Assembly: GCF_917563885.1 (NCBI RefSeq)
Contig: NZ_CAKJTG010000004.1
Location: 183,876-247,875, forward strand
Reading direction: 5' to 3'
Length of the DNA: 64,000 nucleotides
Source of the DNA: Pseudoneobacillus rhizosphaerae
Lineage (GTDB): Bacteria; Bacillota; Bacilli; Bacillales; Cytobacillaceae
The position numbers and the translations under genes were made by a program. Shown piece by piece: positions 16,575 through 24,715 of this stretch. How positions within the stretch are numbered: position 1 is the first letter of the stretch; every line of letters starts with the position of its first letter. The notes under the pieces are model-generated. The model had not been told where the DNA came from. It ran no database searches and worked only from the letters and a program-made list of their open reading frames with translations.

Positions 16575-18509
16575 CTAATGAAAAGCACGCCAAAACGCAC
16601 CATCTTTATTAATAATCTGGTCAATCTCACTGAACGGAATGGTAAAGGTCGGAAATCCTGCGGCATATGGGGCAATATCATATGGGGTAAAGTAGATGTA
16701 GAGTTTGTTTGCGTCAATATAGAACGGCTGATCAGGAGCGATTCCTTTATACGTATTTGGGAAAACATATGAATACTGTGGATCATTTTTTATCTGCTCT
16801 CCGATAATCCCATTTAGCACTTCCACATAAGAACTATCCGGTTTGAATAAATCCTTCAACTGATAAAAAACACCACTTTCTAAATCAACATGGGCATATA
16901 CTTTTTTGGGCATTCCATGCGCTGCACCAAACGGAAAGTTATAACCGTTCATTTCAATTTCTACAAGTCGATTTTTGAAAAAATAGACTTCATAATCTCC
17001 ATTATAACTGTATTCTATCTGCTTATTTGGATCAATTTCCTTCACCTCTGAAAGTTGCGCAAGCTTCTGGTTAACCTTTTTTTGCATCGCTTCAAAACGC
17101 ATGCCTTGTATCTCAGGATAATAAACTAAATAATCCTTATTCGGGTTATACTTCTTTTCAATAACACGGAAACGATTATTCAATGGAATAATTTGATTTT
17201 GCGACCAAACTAATGTCCCTTTAGGATTATAGTAGCGTAACCTCATATCGATGTTTCCTTTTATTAATGCGCCTTCCATACTTAAAGTTCCGTTTCCCTT
17301 TGCAATCGGCAGGTTTGGAGCTATCTGGCCATTTTTATCAATAAAAAACGTATTCTTTGTATCCGAAGCTGAAGCATAGCCATTCTTATAGTCCATTACA
17401 TTTACATACTTAAATTCTGTTAATATCCTTCCGTTAAGATCAGCAATCGAATACTTAGATCCTGCAAACGGAATCTTCTCATCAATGGCTTTCCCAAGGG
17501 CTATTCGGTTCTCACCAAGGAGTAAAATGTCATTATAAATTGGTTCAATAATATACTTACCTGTATGATCTATTAAGCCATATTTAAAAAACGTTTCATC
17601 AGTATTTACCACAGCTCTGCCACTTTTGAAGGCTTGAGCTCCTGTAAAAGATGGTTCAATAACAACTTCACCTTTCTCGTTCAGATAACCAAACTTCCCA
17701 CCAGCCTCATGCTGAAAAGCCATCAAGCCTTCGCTTAATGCCCCTATAAAGGCATTAGAAAAGGACCCCAGCGTTTTTCCATTTAGGTCGATTAAATCAT
17801 ATTTTCCCTCTGCAACTTTTACAACTGCCTTTCCCCCATTAAAATCAGTAGCAGATTCATATTTTAATGGAATAACTTCTTTACCTTGTCTATTTAAAAA
17901 GCCATATAAATAACGACCGTCTTCAGCTGTTCCCGCAAACAAAGCTCTTCCATTTTGATAGTTACTGATGTAGCTATATGCCTTACTCGTCAGCACTTTT
18001 CCGCGCTCATTAATGACTTTAAAACCTTTTGTATCCATCACTACCGCACGGCTTTCGGAAAAGGGATTGATGAAACTGTATTGCGGATGAACGATAAATT
18101 GACCGAACTGATTGATCAAACCGAATTCGTCCTTGGTCTGAACTGCTGCAAGCCCGTTAGGTTGAAAATCCTGTGCATCTTCATATTTTACAGGAGTAAC
18201 AAAATTTCCTTTATGGTTAATATACCCCCACCTTTTTCCACCTATCTCTTTAATCGAAGCTGGAAAAAGATCTATCCCCTTTACTCGAAAGGAGGTAGCC
18301 CCCTTTAAAGTAGAGGTTGGGTACCAAAAGGAATAATTATGATTAAAAATTGTAGTATAAATATCATTTTGGAAGGAATACGATACCAACATTTCCTCCC
18401 TACCATCCAAATCGATATCCTCCAACCTAACGGAAGGACGTTCTCTCCAATCATCCCATAACAATTGTGCCCCCTGCGGCAAAACACGGCGTAAGTGCTC
18501 AAAAAACAT
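16575..18509 (-). CDS. WG-repeat protein with C-terminal DUF3298-like domain
   Basis: Large protein of about 644 residues. The N-terminus contains an EF-hand/FG-GAP-like DIDLDGREEM. About eight tandem WG-type beta repeats follow (for example WGYINHKGNFVTPVKYE, FGLINQFGQFIVHPQYS, YGFLNRQGKEVIPLKYE, FGYLNEKGEVVIEPSF, YGLIDHTGKYIIEPIY). A C-terminal region (about 460-640) resembles DUF3298/RsiV-like domains (FFKNRLVEIEMNGY, GVFYQLKDLFKP, YAAGFPTFTIPFSEI). No signal peptide or helix is visible. A longer frame starts at 18536, but the ATG at 18509 follows GGAGGGGGAAGG. The function is unknown; surface or regulatory roles are guesses. Confidence 0.75.
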   Translation of the reverse strand: MFFEHLRRVLPQGAQLLWDDWRERPSVRLEDIDLDGREEMLVSYSFQNDIYTTIFNHNYSFWYPTSTLKGATSFRVKGIDLFPASIKEIGGKRWGYINHKGNFVTPVKYEDAQDFQPNGLAAVQTKDEFGLINQFGQFIVHPQYSFINPFSESRAVVMDTKGFKVINERGKVLTSKAYSYISNYQNGRALFAGTAEDGRYLYGFLNRQGKEVIPLKYESATDFNGGKAVVKVAEGKYDLIDLNGKTLGSFSNAFIGALSEGLMAFQHEAGGKFGYLNEKGEVVIEPSFTGAQAFKSGRAVVNTDETFFKYGLIDHTGKYIIEPIYNDILLLGENRIALGKAIDEKIPFAGSKYSIADLNGRILTEFKYVNVMDYKNGYASASDTKNTFFIDKNGQIAPNLPIAKGNGTLSMEGALIKGNIDMRLRYYNPKGTLVWSQNQIIPLNNRFRVIEKKYNPNKDYLVYYPEIQGMRFEAMQKKVNQKLAQLSEVKEIDPNKQIEYSYNGDYEVYFFKNRLVEIEMNGYNFPFGAAHGMPKKVYAHVDLESGVFYQLKDLFKPDSSYVEVLNGIIGEQIKNDPQYSYVFPNTYKGIAPDQPFYIDANKLYIYFTPYDIAPYAAGFPTFTIPFSEIDQIINKDGAFWRAFH

Positions 18510-18587
18510 TCGCCTTCCCCCTCCACCAAACCTCATTTCTACCTATCATATGGAAAAAACACAAAAAAGGGTCTGTCCTTCAACACT

Positions 18588-18622
18588 TTAACGTGCCGGG
18601 GGACTGTCCCCCGGTACGTTAA
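18588..18622. repeat. REP-like palindrome, copy 3
   Basis: Two 17-bp arms (18588-18604 and 18606-18622) around a central T with one mismatch and core GGGGGACTGTCCCCC. The flanking TTAATGCGTTAATG supplies the stop codon of the NapH-like gene (18627-18629, minus strand). Confidence 0.85.
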
Positions 18623-18626
18623 TGCG

Positions 18627-19646
18627 TTAATGTCCTATACGGTCGATGTATGGGATTAGTTCAAGGAATTCTTTATAGGTTATGTTTGTGTTCCAGTTGC
18701 CTGTTAGTTTGGCGATGATAATCATAAGGACGAATAATCCAAAAAATACGGACGGAATGATCCATTTGTTTACTTTTTTAGTTGCGACTGTCATGTTTAA
18801 GGTGTCTTTTACTGGACAAGCTTCCACACAGGACATGCAGGCTGTACAGTCTGGCGTTAATACGGCCATTTTCTCGTGTACCTTAATTCTTTGCGGACAA
18901 ACACGTGTACATTGGCGACAATCAATACAAGTATCCTCATTACGCTCTATTTTCGTTACGCCGAAGATGGTTCCTAATCCAATAAGTGCTCCATATGGAC
19001 ATAAGTACCGACACCAAAAGTTCGGGAAAAACAGCGACAGAATAAACACAACTAAAATAACCTTTAAAGCAAAACCTCCTAGATTTAAGAAAAATAACAG
19101 CATTTTCACATCAGATACTTTATTATATGGTTCTTGCAAGAAATCCCATGCAAAGTCAATAGGCATATCTATTACGATTATTTTTATAAAGAAAAGGAGT
19201 AGCAAATACTTCAATGGGATAAGTAGCCAAGATATCCATTTAGGTATATCGAAATTCTTCCTAAAAATCATCTTACCAAGTCTTGCTGTCCATTCACTTA
19301 AAGTTCCTATCGGACAAATCCAACTACAGAACGTCTTTCTAAATAGGAGTCCCGACCCGATAAAGAAAGTAAACAATAGTAAACCAGCAGGGTGAATGTG
19401 ATCAAACTCCCCTGTAAAGATCCATACCTTTAAAGCAACAAGCGCACTAACTGGTAAAAACCCTTCCACAGCAGCTGGTCTTTCCACATACGGTTCAATA
19501 CCTAACGAGGCAAAATGATTATAGAATTGAAAGAATCTAAACCCTACATACAATAAAAATATACTAAAGACGATTTGAACACTCATCCTTACATATTGAA
19601 TTGGCTTACGTTTAAATTGCCTAACATGCCATGCTTTAGATTTCAT
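18627..19646 (-). CDS. NapH-like membrane 4Fe-4S electron-transfer protein
   Basis: Polytopic protein of 339 residues with about five transmembrane helices. Two membrane-edge motifs, CSWICPIGTLSEW and CRYLCPYGALIG, are typical of the NapH/NosR/CcoG group. Two ferredoxin-type clusters follow (CIDCRQCTRVCPQRIK and CTACMSCVEACPVKDT). NapH-like proteins pass electrons from quinol to periplasmic reductases, and the partner here is not proven. It lies directly downstream of the Nre-like regulators and the Mo oxidoreductase operon, in the same direction but after a terminator, so it probably belongs to the same respiratory locus with its own promoter. Its stop codon is provided by a REP-like palindrome. 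Confidence 0.8.
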   Translation of the reverse strand: MKSKAWHVRQFKRKPIQYVRMSVQIVFSIFLLYVGFRFFQFYNHFASLGIEPYVERPAAVEGFLPVSALVALKVWIFTGEFDHIHPAGLLLFTFFIGSGLLFRKTFCSWICPIGTLSEWTARLGKMIFRKNFDIPKWISWLLIPLKYLLLLFFIKIIVIDMPIDFAWDFLQEPYNKVSDVKMLLFFLNLGGFALKVILVVFILSLFFPNFWCRYLCPYGALIGLGTIFGVTKIERNEDTCIDCRQCTRVCPQRIKVHEKMAVLTPDCTACMSCVEACPVKDTLNMTVATKKVNKWIIPSVFFGLFVLMIIIAKLTGNWNTNITYKEFLELIPYIDRIGH

Positions 19647-19848
19647 AACCGACCCTCCAAGATTTCAATATATTTATATTTACTATAAGGAATGGACGGA
19701 ATGAAAAGTGTGATGAAACTCTCGCTTTGGTAATAATTCACATAGTGTTCATGAAGATTTCACGAAACCATCACTCTTATTCAAATTGGTTGAAAAATAT
19801 TTTACCATGCTACATTATCTGGAAGTAACTGAATATGGGGATAACAAA

Positions 19849-19876
19849 AAGCGCTAGTGCAAAAAGACTAGCGCTT
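19849..19876 (-). terminator. Terminator after the PAS-kinase gene
   Basis: Perfect 9-bp stem AAGCGCTAG (19849-19857) with CTAGCGCTT (19868-19876). On the minus strand TTTTTG follows. It closes the regulatory operon 18 bases after its last stop codon. Confidence 0.8.
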
Positions 19877-19894
19877 ACAAATATTCATAAAAGT

Positions 19895-20962
19895 TTAATT
19901 AGGAACTTCTAATATGACTTTGGTTCCTTTTTCTAGTTCAGTTTGTATATGTAAGGTTCCACCTATTGAGCGTGCCCGTTCTTCCATACTAAATAGACCT
20001 ACTCCGCGCGATTGAATGCCTGCAACGAAACCTTTACCGAGGTCTTCTATCATAACTCGTATTATATCATCCATCTCTCGGATGGTTACAGCAGCTTCGT
20101 CTACTTCTGCATACTTCCGAATGTTGGTTAAAGATTCCTGGATCACCCGATAAATAGTAGTTTCAGTATTGTAGTTTAATCGGCCACTCAGGGCACAGTC
20201 AAACAAAACATCAATCTTGTAGTGTTCTGAATAACGATTTAAGAACGAACGTATGGCTGGGATTAATCCAAGGTCATCCAACACAGAAGGACGAAGCTCC
20301 CAAGAAATATCTCGGACCTCCTCAATCAACTCCTGCGCTTCATCTAACATTTGGTCAATTAATGGATGGTCCATTTCTGCTTTTAGCCGATGAAGTGTAA
20401 TCAAATGGCTGTATAAATTCTGACCGATACCATCATGTAAATTACGTGAAATGCGCTTCCGTTCATCCTCTTGAACCTCAATAATTCGAGTCATCGTCTT
20501 TTGAAGCTCTTCCTCGACCCGTTTTCGTTCTGTTATCTCATAGCGAATGGCTAAATACTGATAAGGCCTACCATTTTCCTTTAAAAAGGGGACAATGGTT
20601 GTATCGACCCAATAAATATTTCCATCCTTAGCTCGGTTGCGAATCTCCCCTTGCCAAACAGACCCACTTCCAATTGTTTTCCACATTCCCTTAAAGAAAT
20701 CAGTGGAGTGGTAACCAGAATTTACAATCCGATGGTCTCGCCCCATCAGCTCTTCCCGAGTGTATCCAGAAATGTGACAAAACTTATCATTTACATATTT
20801 AATAATTCCCTTTTCATCCGTCATCGCAACAATCGATGATTCATCAAGAGCAAACTTTAAATCCACTAATTCCTGCATCGATTTTTTTAATTCGTCCTCA
20901 ATTTGGACATAAGATTCTGGAGAACTAATCTTATCTAATTCTTTGTTCTGTTCACGGTTCAT
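19895..20962 (-). CDS. Cytoplasmic PAS-domain sensor histidine kinase (NarL-type partner)
   Basis: Soluble histidine kinase of 355 residues without membrane helices. A short helical lead (about 20-40) precedes a PAS domain plus PAC motif (about 37-155: [24 protein letters not shown], key part [20 protein letters not shown]). A HisKA_3 domain ([18 protein letters not shown], His about 175) and an HATPase domain ([16 protein letters not shown]) follow. The organisation is that of NreB. However, the PAS region has only one Cys, so it lacks the four Cys that hold the oxygen-sensing Fe-S cluster of staphylococcal NreB. It is the last gene of the regulatory run. Confidence 0.85.
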   Translation of the reverse strand: MNREQNKELDKISSPESYVQIEDELKKSMQELVDLKFALDESSIVAMTDEKGIIKYVNDKFCHISGYTREELMGRDHRIVNSGYHSTDFFKGMWKTIGSGSVWQGEIRNRAKDGNIYWVDTTIVPFLKENGRPYQYLAIRYEITERKRVEEELQKTMTRIIEVQEDERKRISRNLHDGIGQNLYSHLITLHRLKAEMDHPLIDQMLDEAQELIEEVRDISWELRPSVLDDLGLIPAIRSFLNRYSEHYKIDVLFDCALSGRLNYNTETTIYRVIQESLTNIRKYAEVDEAAVTIREMDDIIRVMIEDLGKGFVAGIQSRGVGLFSMEERARSIGGTLHIQTELEKGTKVILEVPN

Positions 20963-20981
20963 AAATAATAGCCCTCCTGTA

Positions 20982-21437
20982 TTATAAATGGATATGGCTT
21001 TTGATTGCCTCTTCTAAAAGAAGAGCATATTTTTTGATGTGCTGCTGTTCTTCATCGGAAAATTTATGAATGCCATTACGATGACCAACTAGCAATACCC
21101 CTTTAGGAATCCCATTAAAAAATAAAGGCACCGCAAATGAAGAAACTAATTTCTCAGCTAGCATAATCGGATAATCCGTAGATTTTCCTAATATATTCTC
21201 AGGAAAACTCGTAATCATCATTGGACTACCGCTTGAAATCACTCTTCCTGCAATACCTTTCCCGTAACGAACCGTAATTCTTTTATATTTATCTGTAATA
21301 TTTCCAGCCGCACAATGCCACCTTACATCTGGTCCAACTTCATTTTGGATTGCTAATCCAACAAAATCTGCTTCCATAACCTCTAAAACCTCTGAACAGG
21401 TTTGAACGGCAATGAGACACTCTTTTAATTCCTCCAT
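20982..21437 (-). CDS. NreA-like GAF-domain protein (candidate nitrate sensor)
   Basis: A single GAF domain of 151 residues. The motifs [28 protein letters not shown] (key parts WHCAAGN and [11 protein letters not shown]) and GVLLVGHR resemble staphylococcal NreA, a nitrate-binding GAF protein that adjusts the activity of the kinase NreB. It stands between a response regulator and a PAS kinase, exactly the company expected for an NreA role. That the ligand is nitrate is inferred from family and context only. Confidence 0.75.
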   Translation of the reverse strand: MEELKECLIAVQTCSEVLEVMEADFVGLAIQNEVGPDVRWHCAAGNITDKYKRITVRYGKGIAGRVISSGSPMMITSFPENILGKSTDYPIMLAEKLVSSFAVPLFFNGIPKGVLLVGHRNGIHKFSDEEQQHIKKYALLLEEAIKSHIHL

Positions 21438-21452
21438 ATTAGACCATATCCT

Positions 21453-22109
21453 TTACAAACCATAACCTAATAACCCCTTTTTCAAAGCAAATTCCACTAG
21501 CTCAGGTCTCGTTTTCATTTGGAGCTTTTCCATGAGGTTTCCTTTATGCGTTTCAACCGTTTTCACACTGATGACTAGCTGCTCAGCGATCTCTTTATTC
21601 GAGAAACCTTTTGCAATTAATGTAAGGACTTCCTTCTCACGGTCAGATAAAAGATTAAAACTGTCAGGTGCATGCCCATTTTTCATACTTCCTAAATACT
21701 CTTCCATTAATCTTTTTGTAGCGGATGGATGTAGGTAAGCATTCCCTTTTGCGACATCGGTAATCGCTGCTAAAAGCTCACTATGTGGGGCACTTTTTAA
21801 TATACAACCTGACGCTCCCGCTTGAATCGCTCTAAATAAATACTCTTCATCGTCATGCATCGTTAATATTAAAATATTGACCTCAGGCATTAGCTTTTTC
21901 AGTTCAGACGTGGCCGATAAACCATCTTTTCCATGGGGCATACTTAGATCCATCACCACCACATTAGGGAGTAGTTCTAGCGCTTTTTGAATTCCTTCAT
22001 TACCTTCAGAAGCTTCTCCGACTACTTCCATTTCTGGATTTGTGTTAAGAAGCATTTTCAAACCCATACGTACAACTGCATGGTCATCAACTAGCAGAAT
22101 TCTGATCAA
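21453..22109 (-). CDS. NarL/NreC-type response regulator
   Basis: Response regulator of 218 residues. The receiver domain has LLVDDHAVV, phospho-acceptor Asp in VVMDLSMPHGKDG, and the T/K region LTMHDDEE and LKSAPHSE. The C-terminal LuxR-type DNA-binding domain reads LSDREKEVLTLIAKGFSNKEIAEQLVISVKTVETHK. It resembles NreC, which activates nitrate and nitrite respiration genes. A frame from 22136 exists, but the TTG at 22109 follows AAAGGGGAG and gives the family-typical N-terminus, leaving a 23-base overlap with the kinase gene. It is the only response regulator for two kinases in this locus. Confidence 0.88.
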   Translation of the reverse strand: MIRILLVDDHAVVRMGLKMLLNTNPEMEVVGEASEGNEGIQKALELLPNVVVMDLSMPHGKDGLSATSELKKLMPEVNILILTMHDDEEYLFRAIQAGASGCILKSAPHSELLAAITDVAKGNAYLHPSATKRLMEEYLGSMKNGHAPDSFNLLSDREKEVLTLIAKGFSNKEIAEQLVISVKTVETHKGNLMEKLQMKTRPELVEFALKKGLLGYGL

Positions 22110-22779
22110 TGTTAACTCCCCTTTGTTCCTCTTCAACTTTAAGTGGAAGAGAAATTTCGATTGATGTTCCCTCTCCTATCTTAGAGGATACCACACAATC
22201 TCCGCCAGTTAGAAACATTCTCTCCTTCATCGCAGCAATACCAAAGGATTGAATTTCATTTATTTCGAAGCCTCTTCCATAATCCTGGATGTTAATTTGA
22301 AGAGACTGTTCTGACCAAATAAAAGTCATTTTCACAATAGATATATCTGCATATTTGGCAATATTCGATAAAGCCTCTTGGCAAACTCGAAAAATAGCTA
22401 TGCTACTGCTTTCATTTATCGACCGTTCTTCACCAATTGATTTAATATCTACCTCAATTCCAAAGGTAGATGTATACAATTTTACATAGCTTTTTATAGC
22501 TGGTAATAGTCCTAAGGTTGTAAGGGTGGGAGGGTGTAATTCAACAGATAGAAGGCGTATCTCTTGAATGGTTTTTTCCATAATTTGGGACATTTCTTTT
22601 ATATAGGACTTTAAATGTGGCTGCTCCACTCCAGCTTCTATAAATTGTAATCCAGTAAACATGCTATATAATGATTGCCCTACACCTTCATGTAGCTCCA
22701 ATGCGATTCGTTTAATCTCTTCTTCTTGAGATTGAATAATATAGGAGCTAATTTCTTGTTTTTCTGGTAAAAGTCCCAT
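22087..22779 (-). CDS. Second NarL-type histidine kinase, soluble and without a PAS domain
   Basis: Compact kinase of about 230 residues with a HisKA_3 domain close to the N-terminus (RIALELHEGVGQSLYSM, His about 33) and an HATPase domain (YGRGFEINE, FGIAAMKERMFLTGG). There is no membrane segment and no sensory domain beyond about 25 N-terminal residues. It must take its signal from a partner, perhaps the GAF protein or the two small proteins encoded upstream. Three starts are possible (22803 ATG, 22791 GTG, 22779 ATG); 22779 is taken because the AGGAAGGGAG sequence lies upstream of it. It overlaps the response regulator gene. Confidence 0.82.
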   Translation of the reverse strand: MGLLPEKQEISSYIIQSQEEEIKRIALELHEGVGQSLYSMFTGLQFIEAGVEQPHLKSYIKEMSQIMEKTIQEIRLLSVELHPPTLTTLGLLPAIKSYVKLYTSTFGIEVDIKSIGEERSINESSSIAIFRVCQEALSNIAKYADISIVKMTFIWSEQSLQINIQDYGRGFEINEIQSFGIAAMKERMFLTGGDCVVSSKIGEGTSIEISLPLKVEEEQRGVNIDQNSAS

Positions 22780-22804
22780 CGGATTCCGCACTCCCTTCCT
22801 CATT

Positions 22805-23071
22805 TTATTTTTTTCTAATTAAATAATAAAGACCACTGTGTGGGTCGTATGCTGACCAATCCATATCACTTAAACTCACACTGCTCGTCAAAGGAATAGC
22901 AAAAAAATAATACGTATCAAAATAAATGCGCAGATGTGTTTTATCTGGACATAGTTCTAGCTTTTTAATTTGTTTTTCGACCCAAGGTGGCTGTGTATCC
23001 GTCTCGGCATCGTGAATCGCAACCTCTATTTTTCCACCTAAAAATGGCTCTAAATCCTTAATGAGTTCCAC
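22805..23071 (-). CDS. Hypothetical protein of about 88 aa in the oxidoreductase locus
   Basis: Unrecognised small protein, beginning near MELIKDLEPFLGGKIEVAI and ending YLIRKK. It is soluble, acidic and rich in aromatic residues in its second half (IYFDTYYFF, YDPHSGLYY). The frame is open back to 23152, but that region codes for the end of the upstream gene. A GTG at 23071 with AAAAGGG ten bases before it is the most likely start (another GTG lies at 23080). It overlaps the upstream gene by 14 bases and is followed directly by the second kinase. The role is unknown. Confidence 0.6.
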   Translation of the reverse strand: MELIKDLEPFLGGKIEVAIHDAETDTQPPWVEKQIKKLELCPDKTHLRIYFDTYYFFAIPLTSSVSLSDMDWSAYDPHSGLYYLIRKK

Positions 23072-23372
23072 AGCTTCCACACCCTTTTGGATTGTTTGGA
23101 TAAATATACATTTGGTAGCCTTGCAAATACTCCCAAAACGCTTCTCCCGCATGTTCCTCCAAATAGTGAAGGGTTTCCTCCTCCGTTTTCCAAGGAGCCA
23201 TCCCCTTCACTTCTGCTACTACGATATCTGCACCTTCTGCACTCTTCTCTTCTAAGTACCAATTCACTCGGATACCTTGAAAAACCGATTCCATTAGCGC
23301 TTCTATTTCAACTGCAAAGCCCCCACGTGCTTCTCGCACAAAACAAAAATCTAAGTATGCTTCACTATTCAT
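23058..23372 (-). CDS. Hypothetical protein with C-terminal CGSCGTH tail, 104 aa
   Basis: A small soluble, acidic protein that I do not recognise. It ends NNPKGCGSCGTH, a CxxC-x-x-H tail that could bind a metal or carry a redox disulfide. AAAGGTGG lies nine bases before the ATG. It overlaps the next gene in another frame. Because its own end is a plausible motif and the next frame has a ribosome binding site and start, two overlapping genes are preferred over one frameshifted gene. Its position between the oxidoreductase subunits and the regulators suggests an accessory or maturation role, by context only. Confidence 0.6.
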   Translation of the reverse strand: MNSEAYLDFCFVREARGGFAVEIEALMESVFQGIRVNWYLEEKSAEGADIVVAEVKGMAPWKTEEETLHYLEEHAGEAFWEYLQGYQMYIYPNNPKGCGSCGTH

Positions 23373-23399
23373 GCACGCTCGCCACCTTTTTTTCTATTT

Positions 23400-23455
23400 C
23401 TAGCTCCAAGCGCCATCGGCTCGTCGCCGAAAGCTGAGCGCTTTACGCTTTTCTT
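23400..23455. repeat. Bacillus-type intergenic repeat with nested stems
   Basis: A segment with outer stem AAGCGC/GCGCTT (23408-23413, 23438-23443) and inner stem TCGGC/GCCGA (23416-23420, 23426-23430), flanked by TAGCTCC and by ACGCTTTTCTT. The layout recalls the abundant GCTCCAGCGCC...CGCTTTTCTT repeats of Bacillaceae genomes, here in a short form. It lies inside the oxidoreductase operon and provides the stop codon of the 62-aa gene (23443-23445). Confidence 0.6.
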
Positions 23456-23631
23456 CGATCACGCTTATAAACAAGCCAGGCTATTGGAAAAAGAATTATA
23501 TTTAAGCTCATAAAAATTAGCGTATTTACATAATTCTCATAGAAATATTGATGGACCATGAATTGAGTAAATACGATATTGAGCAATAGTATTCCACAAA
23601 GAAGAGCTACACTAATATAATTACGCTTCAT
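23443..23631 (-). CDS. Small two-helix membrane protein, 62 aa
   Basis: Membrane protein of 62 residues with two hydrophobic helices (about 6-25 and 35-54) and a basic end (YKRDRRKA). The start overlaps the end of the Rieske gene by 11 bases without a clear site of its own, implying translational coupling. No family is recognised. Its position suggests a small subunit or anchor of the molybdenum oxidoreductase. The last codons and the stop lie in a repeat element, so the original C-terminus may have been different. Confidence 0.6.
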   Translation of the reverse strand: MKRNYISVALLCGILLLNIVFTQFMVHQYFYENYVNTLIFMSLNIILFPIAWLVYKRDRRKA

Positions 23632-24145
23632 AACGTTTCACCCTTACTGCAAAGATTGCACCATCTTTAACTTCTACTTCAATTTCCGGTAGTGGACGTC
23701 TTGGTGGTCCAGCGGTTGGTGCCCCAGTCTCGACATCAAACTTACCGTGATGACAAGGACAAATCATTTCATTTTTATCTTTCACCCAGAAAACAGGGCA
23801 TCTTAAATGAGTGCAAGCATTTTGATAGGCAACGAATTTCTCATCACCTAAGCGAATTAATAAGGCACTATCGTGTTCTCCAGGAAAATGAAACTCTACT
23901 GCATCACCAATAGCTACTGCATTTAAATCAGCAATTTTTTGATGTGGATACTCTTTATTTCCCAATCCTAATAATTCTTTTGCTGCTACTGCTCCCCATG
24001 GTAGGGAGGATACAGCGAACACACCCGCTGCACCTACTAACGTTTTCATAAAGCCACGGCGATCTAGCTTTCTTTCATTATCACGGTTTATATTATGTGT
24101 ATAATTATCTTCATCAAACGGGATTCGGTTATTTTTATCCGTCAT
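23621..24145 (-). CDS. Rieske [2Fe-2S] protein with twin-arginine signal
   Basis: Protein of 174 residues. A polar N-terminal lead of about 27 residues precedes a twin-arginine motif (LDRRGFMKTLVG) and a hydrophobic stretch ending at AVAAKE, so export or anchoring by the Tat route is likely. The Rieske domain (about 65-170) has both ligand boxes, CTHLRC and CPCHHG. The protein is encoded between the 4Fe-4S subunit and a small membrane protein. A Rieske centre in a Mo oxidoreductase of this kind is unusual and suggests electron transfer outside the membrane or direct exchange with quinol. Confidence 0.85.
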   Translation of the reverse strand: MTDKNNRIPFDEDNYTHNINRDNERKLDRRGFMKTLVGAAGVFAVSSLPWGAVAAKELLGLGNKEYPHQKIADLNAVAIGDAVEFHFPGEHDSALLIRLGDEKFVAYQNACTHLRCPVFWVKDKNEMICPCHHGKFDVETGAPTAGPPRRPLPEIEVEVKDGAIFAVRVKRYEA

Positions 24146-24157
24146 AAGTATCCCTCC

Positions 24158-24715
24158 TTAGTACAACTTAGTTATTCCCTGTAAAATACCAGGAAGATTC
24201 ACACGTACATTTGTTTCATTTTCTAAATGAATACTCGTTACCCATTTATCATTTTTAACATTGAATTGCTTTTGTTTACGTTCGATTTCTTCATCTGTTA
24301 ACCATTGCAATGTGTTTGTTGGACATACACTAGCACACATTGGAGGAATTCCATCTTTACTACGGTCAATACATAAGTCACATTTATACATCAAGTTTTG
24401 TTCTGTATCGAATTTAGGTATTCCATATGGACAGGCAATCGTACAGTTTTGACAGCCGATACACTTTTCTACTAATGCCGAAAGAACAGCTCCTGTTTCA
24501 TGAATTTGGATAGCCTGTGCTGGACAGCTTCTTGCACAAGCTGGATTGACACAGTGAAGGCACATGAGAGGCATCGTTTGTGTATTAACAAGCGGGTTAA
24601 CATCGTACACATAGTTTCTATTTCGCTCATCGTGTCCACCACATTGTGTACATGCTGCTAGACAGGATCTGCAACCTATACAATTTTCTAATTCTAAGTA
24701 GAGCCTCTTGTTCAT
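24158..24715 (-). CDS. 4Fe-4S electron-transfer subunit (DmsB/FdhB-like)
   Basis: Polyferredoxin subunit of 185 residues. Four cysteine groups are visible: CIGCRSCLAAC, CLHCVNPACARSCP, CIGCQNCTIACPYG, and CDLCIDRSKDGIPPMCASVCP. This is the pattern of the electron-transfer subunits paired with DMSO-reductase-family enzymes. The ATG follows the stop codon of the catalytic subunit directly, so the two are co-translated. It probably carries electrons between the catalytic subunit and the membrane subunit. Confidence 0.9.
   Translation of the reverse strand: MNKRLYLELENCIGCRSCLAACTQCGGHDERNRNYVYDVNPLVNTQTMPLMCLHCVNPACARSCPAQAIQIHETGAVLSALVEKCIGCQNCTIACPYGIPKFDTEQNLMYKCDLCIDRSKDGIPPMCASVCPTNTLQWLTDEEIERKQKQFNVKNDKWVTSIHLENETNVRVNLPGILQGITKLY

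Noticed and set aside
18682-19395. Long open frame on the plus strand opposite the NapH-like gene
   Set aside because: The opposite strand encodes a complete protein with four intact cysteine motifs; the plus-strand product has no domain and no ribosome binding site.
19647-19848. FNR or NreC site upstream of the NapH-like gene
   Set aside because: Single half-sites such as TGTGAA and TTCAC occur, but no complete palindrome with the right spacing was found.
23058-23152. Frameshift joining the 104-aa and 88-aa proteins into one gene
   Set aside because: The first frame ends in a plausible CGSCGTH motif and stop, and the second has its own ribosome binding site and GTG start. Overlapping genes are the simpler reading, though a frameshift is not excluded.
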